A stretch of 64,000 nt of DNA, taken from contig NZ_JAGIOD010000001.1 of the NCBI RefSeq assembly GCF_017876545.1, positions 2,356,001 to 2,420,000 of the forward strand. Direction: 5' to 3'. Source of the DNA: Brachybacterium sacelli. GTDB taxonomy: Bacteria; Actinomycetota; Actinomycetes; Actinomycetales; Dermabacteraceae. Under the pieces are notes generated by a model that was given only the letters and a program-made list of their open reading frames with translations, was not told where the DNA came from and did no database searches. The translations under genes and the position numbers were made by a program. Positions 9,184 through 16,577 of the stretch are shown one piece after another. Positions within the stretch are counted from its first letter, which is position 1, and every line of letters begins with the position of its first letter.

Positions 9184-9879
9184 TCAGACCGCGCGCAGCA
9201 CCGCGACGACCTTGCCGAGGATCTCGGCGTGGTCGCCCAGGATGGGCGCGAAGGCGGGGTTGTGGGGCATGAGCCACACGTGGTCATCGCGCTGGACGAA
9301 GGTCTTCACCGTGGCCTCCCCGTCGATCATGGCCGCGACGATCTCGCCCTTCTCGGCCGCCTGCTGACTGCGCACCACGACCCAGTCGCCGTCGCAGATG
9401 GCCGCGTCGATCATCGAGTCGCCGACGACCTGCAGCAGGAAGAGGTTCCCGTCGCCGACCAGACGCGAGGGGAGGGTGAAGACGTCCTCGACCTGCTCCT
9501 CGGCGGTGATCGGCACCCCGGCCGCGATGCGGCCGACCACGGGCACGGTGACGGATTCGGGGGCGATGTCGGGCACCGGCACGGGCGCGGGGGCGCCGTC
9601 GTCCTCGGGCATCACGACCTCCATGGCCCGCGGACGCTTCGGATCCCGGCGCAGGAAGCCCTTGCGCTCGAGCGCCTGGAGCTGGTGCGAGACCGAGGAC
9701 GAGGAGGTCAGCCCCACCGCGTCACCGATCTCCCGCATCGTGGGCGGGTACCCGTGATCGGCGATCGCATCGTTGATGGTCTCGAGGACGAGGCGCTGGC
9801 GACGGGTGAGTCCCGCGGTGGCGGGATCGGCCGGGGCGTCGCCCCGCGACCGGATCGGCTGGGGGGTGCTCGGCGTCAT
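9184..9879 (-). CDS. lexA: SOS repressor LexA
   Basis: Represses DNA-damage genes and self-cleaves when RecA is activated. The 231-residue protein has an N-terminal winged helix (about 24-85) and a C-terminal S24 peptidase domain with cleavage site A120-G121, catalytic S155 in GDSM and catalytic K192. The ATG at 9879 is fixed by an AGGAGG at 9888-9893, 8 nt upstream; longer in-frame extensions lack family similarity. A LexA-box-like site at 9963-9978 suggests autoregulation. The divergent LysM gene and nrdR form the conserved actinobacterial lexA locus. Confidence 0.97.
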   Translation of the reverse strand: MTPSTPQPIRSRGDAPADPATAGLTRRQRLVLETINDAIADHGYPPTMREIGDAVGLTSSSSVSHQLQALERKGFLRRDPKRPRAMEVVMPEDDGAPAPVPVPDIAPESVTVPVVGRIAAGVPITAEEQVEDVFTLPSRLVGDGNLFLLQVVGDSMIDAAICDGDWVVVRSQQAAEKGEIVAAMIDGEATVKTFVQRDDHVWLMPHNPAFAPILGDHAEILGKVVAVLRAV

Positions 9880-9962
9880 CGTGCGGGCCTCCTGGCTTCG
9901 TCTGTCGGACCCTCGCGGTTCCGTTGTCCTGTCGCCCAGCCTAGGGCGGCGCGCACCCGATG

Positions 9963-9978
9963 CCAAACAGGTGTTCGA
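9963..9978. promoter_or_regulatory. Candidate LexA (SOS) box 1, lexA side
   Basis: CCAAAC-AGGT-GTTCGA matches the actinobacterial consensus TCGAAC-N4-GTTCGA at 10 of the 12 fixed positions, with one half-site perfect. It lies 84 nt upstream of the lexA start codon, in the expected promoter region. Confidence 0.65.
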
Positions 9979-10031
9979 GATTCCTCTTGCGTGTCGCGCC
10001 GCCCTCCGGCTACAGTCGCACAAAGATTCGA

Positions 10032-10047
10032 TCGAACAGGAGTTCGG
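10032..10047. promoter_or_regulatory. LexA (SOS) box 2, directly before the LysM gene
   Basis: TCGAAC-AGGA-GTTCGG matches TCGAAC-N4-GTTCGA at 11 of 12 fixed positions. It ends 2 nt before the ATG at 10050 and its spacer carries the AGGAG that would serve as ribosome-binding site. A box this close to the start implies that LexA blocks early transcription of the LysM gene. Confidence 0.8.
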
Positions 10048-10049
10048 AC

Positions 10050-10445
10050 ATGCCTACGGAAACCGCCCCGGTCCTTCCTTTCCCGCAGCACCACGACCAG
10101 CGCGATGCGCAGCCGTCTCGAGCGGATGTTCGACTCGAGCCCACCCGGCGGGGCCGCGCCCTGCTGACTCTGGTCGCATTCCTGCTCGGTCTGCTCGTCG
10201 CCGGCACGCTGCTGCTGGTGCTCGACGTGCCCACCGCGCTCGCGGGTTCCGAACCGGAGCATCCCGTGACCGTGACGGTCGAGGCGGGCGACACCCTGTG
10301 GGGCTATGCCGAGCAGTTCGCCCCCGCGCAGATGAGCGAGCAGGAGTACGTCGCGGCGGTGCGCAGTCTCAACCAGCTGCCCACCGGTCGGGTCACGGCC
10401 GGTCAGCAGATCGAGCTGCCGGCCGTGGAGGCCCTCGCGCGCTGA
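10050..10445 (+). CDS. SOS-controlled LysM membrane protein (YneA/ChiZ-like)
   Basis: A 131-residue protein with a basic cytoplasmic N-terminus, one membrane helix (about 37-59) and an extracytoplasmic LysM domain (about 72-125, starting [17 protein letters not shown]). Its position, divergent from lexA and next to nrdR, and the strong LexA box 2 nt before the ATG match the loci of the SOS division inhibitor YneA in Bacillus and ChiZ (Rv2719c) in Mycobacterium. The inferred role is to hold back septation or act on the wall after DNA damage. Sequence similarity outside LysM is weak, so function rests on context. The start is fixed by AGGAG at 10038-10042. Confidence 0.82.
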   Translation: MPTETAPVLPFPQHHDQRDAQPSRADVRLEPTRRGRALLTLVAFLLGLLVAGTLLLVLDVPTALAGSEPEHPVTVTVEAGDTLWGYAEQFAPAQMSEQEYVAAVRSLNQLPTGRVTAGQQIELPAVEALAR

Positions 10446-10461
10446 CCGTGGGGCGTGCCGG

Positions 10462-10474
10462 TATCCTGACCGGA
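10462..10474 (+). promoter_or_regulatory. Predicted leaderless promoter of nrdR
   Basis: TATCCT at 10462-10467 ends exactly 6 nt before the nrdR ATG. The 28-nt gap after the LysM gene contains no Shine-Dalgarno-like sequence, so nrdR need not depend on SOS transcription. Confidence 0.55.
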
Positions 10475-10935
10475 TGCACTGCCCGTTCTGCCGCCATCCT
10501 GACTCCCGGGTCGTGGATTCGCGCACGTCCGACGACGGCGCGACCATCCGGCGCCGTCGCCAGTGCCCGAACTGCTCGCGGCGCTTCTCGACCTCCGAGA
10601 CGGCCTCCCTGTCCGTGCTCAAGCGCTCCGGGGTCAGTGAACCGTTCAGTCGGACGAAGGTGATCTCCGGCGTGCGCAAGGCGTGTCAGGGGCGTCCCGT
10701 GAGCGACGACGAGCTGGCGCTGCTCGCCCAGCGGGTCGAGGAGACCATCCGCGCCAGCGGCCAGGCGGAGGTCGACGCCCACCAGGTGGGCCTGTCGATC
10801 CTCCAACCGCTGCAGGAGCTCGACCTGGTCGCCTACCTCCGGTTCGCGAGCGTCTACCAGGACTTCGACTCGCTCGAGGACTTCGAGAGCGAGATCGCCC
10901 GACTGCGGGCAGAGTCGGCGTCCGCCCGCGCCTGA
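10474..10935 (+). CDS. nrdR: Transcriptional repressor NrdR
   Basis: ATP/dATP-sensing repressor of ribonucleotide reductase genes. The 153 residues comprise a zinc ribbon with C3, C6, C31 and C34, and an ATP-cone domain starting near [16 protein letters not shown]. Length is normal. No ribonucleotide reductase gene or NrdR-box pair is in the window, so it acts on targets elsewhere. The 3' end faces the HelD-type gene across a hairpin. Confidence 0.96.
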   Translation: MHCPFCRHPDSRVVDSRTSDDGATIRRRRQCPNCSRRFSTSETASLSVLKRSGVSEPFSRTKVISGVRKACQGRPVSDDELALLAQRVEETIRASGQAEVDAHQVGLSILQPLQELDLVAYLRFASVYQDFDSLEDFESEIARLRAESASARA

Positions 10936-11050
10936 GAGTCGGGCATTCCGGCTAAAGGACCATAGTTTCCGGGATTCTTCACAGATCGGTTCGAAGGGGC
11001 CGTCGGCTGTGCATAAGATATCCCTCGTGCACTCACGCAGTGCACGACCG

Positions 11051-11086
11051 ATCGGCGGTCGCGGAGGGGAAGCCGCGGCCGCCGAT
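11051..11086. terminator. Hairpin between convergent nrdR and HelD/HelR gene
   Basis: ATCGGCGGTCGCGG (11051-11064) pairs with CCGCGGCCGCCGAT (11073-11086) across an 8-nt loop; 13 of 14 pairs are Watson-Crick and one is G-T. No T-run follows. A smaller perfect 8-bp stem (11025-11032 with 11040-11047) lies just before it. Confidence 0.6.
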
Positions 11087-11093
11087 CCCTGTC

Positions 11094-13340
11094 TCAGGAG
11101 GGCGCGATCCCCTCGGGCAGATCGCGGGAATGGACCACGCCGAGATGATGGGTCGTCCTGGTCATCGCCACGTAGAGATCGCCGGCGCCGTGGTCCTCGA
11201 GCAGCTCGGCCGGTTCGAGGACGATCACGCCGTCGAACTCCAGCCCCTTCGCCTCCTGCGCAGTCATGACGGCGACCTCGTCGTCCACGCCGGAGGATCC
11301 GGCGCCCGCCCGTGGCACGTCCTCGCGACGGTGCAGCTGCGCCAGGACCGCCTCGACGCGCTCGGCGATCGTGATCACGGCCAGCCGCCCGACATTGTCC
11401 GCGTACGCGGCAGCGACGGCCTCGGCCGTGCGCTCGGCGAGCTCGGTCGGCCCGGCCCGTTCGATGAGCGGATCGCGGTCGCCCTCTCGCACCGAGCTGA
11501 CCTCGGTGACCGGCAGCCGATGCGCCTGGGCCATCGCCACGGCCCGGTCCATGATCCGCCGCGGGGTGCGGTAGTTGACGCTCAGGTGCTCGACCTGCAG
11601 CCGGTCCTGGATGTACGGGCCCAGGGCGTCGCTCCAGGACGAGGTGCCGCCGGCCGAGGAGGTCTGGGCGACGTCCCCGACCACGGTGAACGACTTCGTG
11701 GGGGCGCGCCGCATCAGGGCGCGCCAGCTCATGGGGGAGTGCTCCTGGGCCTCGTCGACCACGACGTGCCCGTAGGTCCAGCTGCGCTCGGCCGAGGCGC
11801 GCTCGGCGAGGGTGCGGCCGTCGCGGATCTGGCTGACCTGGTCGGCGAGGTCCTCGGCGCGCACGATGCCCGAGGTGTCGATGTTCTCGATGACCTTGCG
11901 GGCGTAGTCGACGTCGGCCTCCCGGCGGTCGGCGGCCTCGCGCGCCCGGGCCTCGGACGGTGCGGCGTCCTCGCCCAGCAGCTCGGCGACCTCGTCGAGC
12001 AGGGGGACGTCCTCGACGGTCCAGGGGGCGTCCTTGGCGCGGACCAGCAGATCGAGACGATCGGCGAGGGCCGGTGGCGCCGCGGCGCGCACGCGGTCCT
12101 CCCGCGCCAGCAGCACCCGCAGGAATCCCTGCGGCGTGTAGGGGAGCCAGGCGAGGTTCAGCTGACGCTTGACCTCGGGATCGTGGCGCAGGTCGGACAA
12201 CAGGCCGGGACGGTCCTCGGGGACGACGGTGCTGCCGCGTGCGACAAGTGCCTCCTCATAGGCCTCGACCAGGCGGTCCATCGCGGCGCGCACGAACACG
12301 GCGCGGGCGGCGTTGTGCGGCTTGTGCGTGGCGCGGGCCTCGCGCCGGGCGGCGCGGAGAGCGTCTCGGGTCAGAGTGATCGGCGTGCCGTCGATCCGCA
12401 GCTCGATGTCGGCGGAAGGGACGATCTGGCGCTGCTTGACCGCGCGCGCGAGCAGCTCGGCCATCGCCACGTCGCCCTTGAGGCGGGCCACCTCGTCGGT
12501 GTCGTGGAGGAAGGTCTCGATGCCGGGGAACAGCTCGCCGGGGGTCAGCATGACCACGCCGGACTCCCCGAGGCTCGGCAGCACTCGCTCGATGTACCGC
12601 AGGAACCCGGGGGTCGGGGCCATGATCAGCACGCCGGTGTGCTCGAGCCGACGGCGATGGGTGTACAGCAGATAGGCCGCACGGTGCAGGGCGACGGCCG
12701 TCTTGCCGGTGCCGGGGCCGCCCTGGACCACGAGCACGCCACGGTTGGTGGAGCGGATGATGCGGTCCTGCTCCGACTGGATGGTCGCGACGATGTCGCC
12801 CATGCGCCCGGTGCGCTGGCCGGAGACCGCCGCCAGCAGGGCTCCCTCTCCCTGCAGCACCACGTCGTGGTGGTCGCCGTCGAGCACCGTCTGGTCCAGG
12901 ACGTCGTCCTCGAGCCCGATCACGGTGCGTCCGCGGCTGATCAGGTGGCGGCGCAGCCGGACGTTCAGCCGGTCGGTGCTGGTGGCCTGGTAGAAGGCGG
13001 CCGCGGCGGGTGCGCGCCAGTCCACGAGGAGCTGCTCGCGATCCGCGGTGAACAGTCCGATGCGGCCGATGTAGCGGCGGGCGGCGTCGTCCGTGTCGAG
13101 CCGGCCGAAGACGACGCTGCGGGCGACGGAGCGCAGCAGGGCCAGGCGGTCCTCGTACAGCGCCATGAACGAGTCCCGTTCGGACCGGTTCTGGTGTGTC
13201 GAGGCGTGCTGCGAGGCCTGGATCCGCTCCAGATTGCCCTCGACCTGTTCGATGAGCTCATCGAGCCGCGCGTAGAGCCGGTCCGCGTAGGCCTGCTCGC
13301 GCGCGATCTCCCGGGCGATCTGCTCTTCCGCGTCGTCCAC
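11094..13340 (-). CDS. HelD/HelR-type RNA polymerase-recycling ATPase
   Basis: Superfamily 1 (UvrD-like) motor ATPase of the actinobacterial HelD group, which removes stalled RNA polymerase from DNA; some members (HelR) give rifamycin tolerance. The 748 residues begin with the long N-terminal coiled-coil (about 1-75) expected to enter the polymerase secondary channel, followed by the YIGRIGL and DWRAPAAAAFY segment, P-loop GGPGTGKT (207-214), a VVDEAQEHSP Walker B box and a C-terminal helicase lobe. The GTG at 13340 is chosen for the start of the coiled-coil with AAGGGGG 7 nt upstream; further upstream codons look non-coding. Whether it affects rifamycin response is not visible. Confidence 0.85.
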   Translation of the reverse strand: MDDAEEQIAREIAREQAYADRLYARLDELIEQVEGNLERIQASQHASTHQNRSERDSFMALYEDRLALLRSVARSVVFGRLDTDDAARRYIGRIGLFTADREQLLVDWRAPAAAAFYQATSTDRLNVRLRRHLISRGRTVIGLEDDVLDQTVLDGDHHDVVLQGEGALLAAVSGQRTGRMGDIVATIQSEQDRIIRSTNRGVLVVQGGPGTGKTAVALHRAAYLLYTHRRRLEHTGVLIMAPTPGFLRYIERVLPSLGESGVVMLTPGELFPGIETFLHDTDEVARLKGDVAMAELLARAVKQRQIVPSADIELRIDGTPITLTRDALRAARREARATHKPHNAARAVFVRAAMDRLVEAYEEALVARGSTVVPEDRPGLLSDLRHDPEVKRQLNLAWLPYTPQGFLRVLLAREDRVRAAAPPALADRLDLLVRAKDAPWTVEDVPLLDEVAELLGEDAAPSEARAREAADRREADVDYARKVIENIDTSGIVRAEDLADQVSQIRDGRTLAERASAERSWTYGHVVVDEAQEHSPMSWRALMRRAPTKSFTVVGDVAQTSSAGGTSSWSDALGPYIQDRLQVEHLSVNYRTPRRIMDRAVAMAQAHRLPVTEVSSVREGDRDPLIERAGPTELAERTAEAVAAAYADNVGRLAVITIAERVEAVLAQLHRREDVPRAGAGSSGVDDEVAVMTAQEAKGLEFDGVIVLEPAELLEDHGAGDLYVAMTRTTHHLGVVHSRDLPEGIAPS

Positions 13341-13409
13341 GGACCTGCCCCCTTCGACGGTTGATCCTCCCGCCGCCCAGGAGATTCCCGGGGTCGGCGA
13401 AGCACGGTG

Positions 13410-13425
13410 GTCCATTATGGTGGAC
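13410..13425. promoter_or_regulatory. Short inverted repeat in the divergent helD/PAC2 promoter region
   Basis: GTCCA and TGGAC flank a 6-nt centre, and TATGGT (13416-13421) inside it could be the -10 of the PAC2 gene. An operator is possible but the site is short. Confidence 0.3.
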
Positions 13426-13483
13426 AGGCCTGGATGCACGTGCCATCCGGGGCACCCAACCGGCCACGAGGGAGGAGACGCCG

Positions 13484-14461
13484 ATGCGTGACCCACGTGA
13501 CCTGTACCGGTACGAGGACGCCGAGGTGCTGGCGGCGGTGCCGCGCACCGGTCTGACCCTGGTCCACGCCCTGCCGGGCCTGGTCGACGCCGGCAACGCC
13601 TGCCGGATCGCCTCCACCTACCTGCGCGACGAGCTGCGGCATCTGCGGCTGGTCACCTTCGACATGGACGAGCTGCTCGACTACCGCGGCTCCCGCCCGC
13701 AGGCGGTGTTCGACGGCACTTCCTACACGAGCGTCGACATCACCGAGCTGACCCTGTCCCTCATGTACGACGAGGCCGACCGTCCGTTCCTCTTCCTCGA
13801 CGGGCCGGAACCCGACCTGCAGTGGCGGCGCCTGTCCGAGGCGCTCATCGATCTGGTCGAGTTCTTCGACGTGGAGCGCGTGGTGGGCATGCAGGCGGTG
13901 CCCATGGCGGTCCCGCACACCCGTCCGATCGGGCTGATCGCCCATGCGAACGACCCCTCCCTGCTGGGGCGGCCCGGGGCGCGGCCGACGCCGGCGCCCG
14001 GCACCACCCCGGGGACCGACGGCGAGGAGGGCTCCGAGATCGTGGTGCCGGCGGCGTTCGGCGCTCTGCTCGAGCACCAGCTCGGACGCGCCGATCACCC
14101 GGCGATGGGCTACGCGGCCCAGATCCCGCACTACCTCACGCGGACCGACTTCCCGGCCGGGGCACTCGCCCTGCTGCGCCGGGTCAGCGATGCCGCCGGG
14201 CTCGACCTGCCGCTGGTGCACCTCGGCGACCTCACCGATGCGGCGACCGTCGCCCTGCAGGGGACGCTCGAGCAGAACGGGGAGGTGCGGCAGATCGTCA
14301 GCGCCCTCGAGGAGCAGTACGACTCCCTGAGCGAGGGCGGGGCCGCCTCCTCGCTGGCGACCACGATGGATCTGCCGACGGCGGACGAGATCGGCGAGCA
14401 CTTCGAGCGGTTCCTCGCCGATCACGACGGCGACTGGCCGGACGATCCCCGTCAGCTGTGA
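13484..14461 (+). CDS. PAC2 family protein
   Basis: A 325-residue protein of the PAC2 (DUF75) family, related in fold to eukaryotic proteasome assembly chaperone 2. Typical features are the N-terminal LVHALPGLVDAGNACRIAS segment, the LDGPEPDLQWRRL motif and VPMAVPHTRP in the middle, then a long C-terminal helical part. The role in bacteria is unknown. The ATG at 13484 follows GGGAGGAG at 13470-13477; the in-frame upstream extension lies in the intergenic region. It diverges from the HelD-type gene. Confidence 0.8.
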   Translation: MRDPRDLYRYEDAEVLAAVPRTGLTLVHALPGLVDAGNACRIASTYLRDELRHLRLVTFDMDELLDYRGSRPQAVFDGTSYTSVDITELTLSLMYDEADRPFLFLDGPEPDLQWRRLSEALIDLVEFFDVERVVGMQAVPMAVPHTRPIGLIAHANDPSLLGRPGARPTPAPGTTPGTDGEEGSEIVVPAAFGALLEHQLGRADHPAMGYAAQIPHYLTRTDFPAGALALLRRVSDAAGLDLPLVHLGDLTDAATVALQGTLEQNGEVRQIVSALEEQYDSLSEGGAASSLATTMDLPTADEIGEHFERFLADHDGDWPDDPRQL

Positions 14462-14539
14462 CCTCTCGGCGGTGCCGGTCGCGCCGAGTTGTTACTGCTT
14501 CGTGATCGCTGATCGCCGAACTCCGTGTGAACGAGGACA

Positions 14540-14551
14540 CTGTCATGACAG
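14540..14551. promoter_or_regulatory. Perfect 12-bp palindrome upstream of the cold-shock gene
   Basis: CTGTCATGACAG is a perfect palindrome 168 nt before the cold-shock ATG. Weak promoter-like hexamers (GTGAAC 14527-14532, CAGAAT 14549-14554) overlap it. It could be an operator; the rest of the 258-nt gap would then form a long 5' leader, as is common for cold-shock genes. Confidence 0.3.
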
Positions 14552-14719
14552 AATGGCGGCGTTGCGGTGATGCAGGTCCGGCAGGACAGTCCGTCGATGG
14601 TGCCTCGGCACAGCAGTACGGCTTGCACCTGACGCCACCCGCCTCGGCGGGGGACGGCTTCACGCGGCGCCGCGATCGCGTACCGCGATCGTTGATGGAC
14701 GACACAGAAGGTGACAGGT

Positions 14720-14923
14720 ATGGCACAGGGCTCGGTCAAGTGGTTCAACGCCGAAAAGGGCTACGGATTCATCGAGATCGACGGAGGCGGCGCTGACGTC
14801 TTCGTGCATCACAGCAAGATCGACATGGACGGCTACCGCGCCCTCGACGAGGGTCAGCGCGTGGAGTTCGAGGTCAGCCAGGGTGACAAGGGGCCGCAGG
14901 CCGAGCAGGTCCGCCCTCTCTGA
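14720..14923 (+). CDS. Cold-shock domain protein
   Basis: A 67-residue CspA-family single-stranded nucleic-acid-binding protein. It has RNP1-like KGYGFIEI and RNP2-like DVFVHHS motifs. The ATG at 14720 is preferred over the GTG at 14711 because AAGG lies 8 nt upstream of it and family members begin [10 protein letters not shown]. No protein neighbour is co-transcribed; a strong hairpin follows. Confidence 0.95.
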   Translation: MAQGSVKWFNAEKGYGFIEIDGGGADVFVHHSKIDMDGYRALDEGQRVEFEVSQGDKGPQAEQVRPL

Positions 14924-14944
14924 TCCCGAGGACCCCGAGATCTC

Positions 14945-14982
14945 ACGGGCCGGGCAGGAGCAGAAGCTCCTGCCCGGCCCGT
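14945..14982. terminator. Strong hairpin terminator between convergent genes
   Basis: A perfect 17-bp stem (14945-14961 with 14966-14982) closes an AGAA tetraloop between the cold-shock gene and the minus-strand methyltransferase-like gene. There is no T-run, as is common for GC-rich actinobacterial terminators. It could serve both strands. Confidence 0.8.
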
Positions 14983-15019
14983 CGTCGTCCGCGGGACGCA
15001 GCGGATCCGCGTCGAGGGC

Positions 15020-15850
15020 TCAGCCCTGTCCGCGGACCCGCCCGGCGCGGGCCAGCGCCTGGACCTGGGCGGGCTGCGCGAGCCGGACCGACACCGCGTC
15101 GGAGCGCAGTGCCCGATCGATCCCCGGGGGCAGTGGGCCGTCCGAGGCCAGCAGCACGCAGTTCCCGCGGCGCCTGCCCGACAGATGGGCGGGTTCGGCG
15201 ATGACCCCGACGTGCGCGAACGCCGCCGAGAGGGTGGCGACCTCGCCGGCGATCAGCCCGGTCCCCGGCGGTGCTGCACAGTTGGCGAGGTAGAGCCCGC
15301 CGGGACGCAGCACCCTGGCCGCGTGCTCGGCGGCCCGCAGCGACGTCAGCGCCTCGGGCGTCGTGGCCCCCGCGAACACATCGCGCACCAGCACGTCGAA
15401 GCGGTCCTCGCGCCAGGACGCGAGTGCGTCCATCGCGTCGTCGACCCGGAGCCGCAGCTGGGGCGAGCGCGGCAGATCGAACCAGGTCCGCACCTGGTCG
15501 GCGAGCAGCTCGTCGAGCTCGACCACGATCTGCCGGGAGCGCGGATGACGCGCAGCGATCGCCCGGGGCAGCGAGCATCCGCCGCCGCCCAGATGGGCGA
15601 GCTGCGGGGCCCGGCCCTCCTCGAGGTCGAGATGGAGGTCGATGGCCAGCAGCATCCACCGCATGTACTCGAACACGAGATGCTCGGGGTCCGGGTGCAG
15701 GTGCGAGGAGGGCACGCCGTTGACGTCGAGCAGGACGGAACCGTCGTTCTCGAGCGTGAGGCGGGCGGTCCCTGTGGAGATCGGGATCTGGGCACCGAGC
15801 GGACCGAGGTGCTCGAAAGGGGCGTGGCGCACACGCTCGCGACGGGGCAT
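15020..15850 (-). CDS. Spermidine-synthase-like methyltransferase-fold protein
   Basis: A 276-residue protein of the spermidine/spermine synthase superfamily, Rossmann type. Visible are the QLAHLGGGGCSLPRAIA nucleotide-binding loop, the VVELDELLADQVRTWF strand and the DALASWREDRFDVLVRDVFAGATTP region. The aspartates used by true SpeE enzymes for aminopropyl transfer are not clearly recognisable, and no speD is nearby, so polyamine synthesis is not supported. It lacks the membrane domain of MFS-fused relatives. It starts with a leaderless promoter pattern. Confidence 0.75.
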   Translation of the reverse strand: MPRRERVRHAPFEHLGPLGAQIPISTGTARLTLENDGSVLLDVNGVPSSHLHPDPEHLVFEYMRWMLLAIDLHLDLEEGRAPQLAHLGGGGCSLPRAIAARHPRSRQIVVELDELLADQVRTWFDLPRSPQLRLRVDDAMDALASWREDRFDVLVRDVFAGATTPEALTSLRAAEHAARVLRPGGLYLANCAAPPGTGLIAGEVATLSAAFAHVGVIAEPAHLSGRRRGNCVLLASDGPLPPGIDRALRSDAVSVRLAQPAQVQALARAGRVRGQG

Positions 15851-15862
15851 CGCCCCACTCTA
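15850..15862 (-). promoter_or_regulatory. Predicted leaderless promoter of the spermidine-synthase-like gene
   Basis: On the minus strand TAGAGT (15862-15857) is followed by GGGGCG and then ATG at 15850, the 6-nt spacing seen at several other genes. Confidence 0.5.
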
Positions 15863-16031
15863 GGAGACTCTCTGAGGCCAGGCCGCGACCTTCCTCCCCA
15901 GCCCCTCCCCGTCCACCGCGGGCCCCCGCCCCGTTCGTCCGTCGGACCTGGCGCCTAGCGTTTCGGGCATCAGCAGTCGAGGCGTTCCTGCCCCCGGACG
16001 GGCGGCGGGGCCCACAGAGGGAGGAGCAGCG

Positions 16032-16514
16032 ATGGCCACGACGACGTCCCGCCGCCGGGGGCAGGCCCGGGAGCTCCCCGCCGACGCCCGCGGCCTCCGC
16101 CTGCGGCTCGCGCACCTCGACCAGGACCAGGCGGACCTGGACCGGGCCCGCACCCTGCTCCGCCAGGGGAGCGACGTCGCGGCGAGCGATCCCCGCGAGG
16201 CCTTCGAGCTCGTGCACCGGGCAGCGCTGAGGGGCGCCGGAATCCTCGTCGCCCGGGCCAATCGCGACCGTCGACGCCGGCTCCCGCTGAACGTCTGGAC
16301 CGCGCTGGAGAGGCTCGGTGGTGAGGAGGCCGAGCGGGCGAGCGCCCTCCCGCCGCTGGTGGCCGAGCGCGCGCGACTGGACCGCGACCCCTCGGCGCGT
16401 CCCGACCCGCGGCTGCTCGACGAGCACCTGCGGGACACCGGCCGGCACCTCGACGAGGTCTCCCGGCGTCTGGTCGCGGAGCTGCCGGAGCACGTCACCT
16501 CCCTGGCCGGATGA
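16032..16514 (+). CDS. SAV_6107 family HEPN domain protein
   Basis: A 160-residue, strongly helical, Arg-rich protein matching the SAV_6107 HEPN family of actinobacteria. The core has an AFELVHRAALRGAGILVARAN helix and the NVWTALERLGG segment. HEPN proteins are often nucleic-acid-binding or RNase-like, but no clear RxxxxH catalytic motif is visible. GGGAGGAG lies directly upstream of the ATG. A TAGCGT at 15956-15961 could be the -10. It precedes dinB by 63 nt, a pairing common in this phylum. Confidence 0.75.
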   Translation: MATTTSRRRGQARELPADARGLRLRLAHLDQDQADLDRARTLLRQGSDVAASDPREAFELVHRAALRGAGILVARANRDRRRRLPLNVWTALERLGGEEAERASALPPLVAERARLDRDPSARPDPRLLDEHLRDTGRHLDEVSRRLVAELPEHVTSLAG

Positions 16515-16577
16515 CCTCCTCGGCCCGCCGGCCCGCCAGCCCGTGCCAGGTACAGTGCCAGCACGAAGGAGGTGCCG

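Noticed and set aside
11040..13364. 774-residue plus-strand open frame opposite the HelD-type gene
   Set aside because: Shadow frame created by GC-rich codon bias; the minus strand encodes a complete ATPase with all motifs.
14711..14719. GTG at 14711 as start of the cold-shock gene
   Set aside because: The ATG at 14720 has the better-placed AAGG and matches the family N-terminus.
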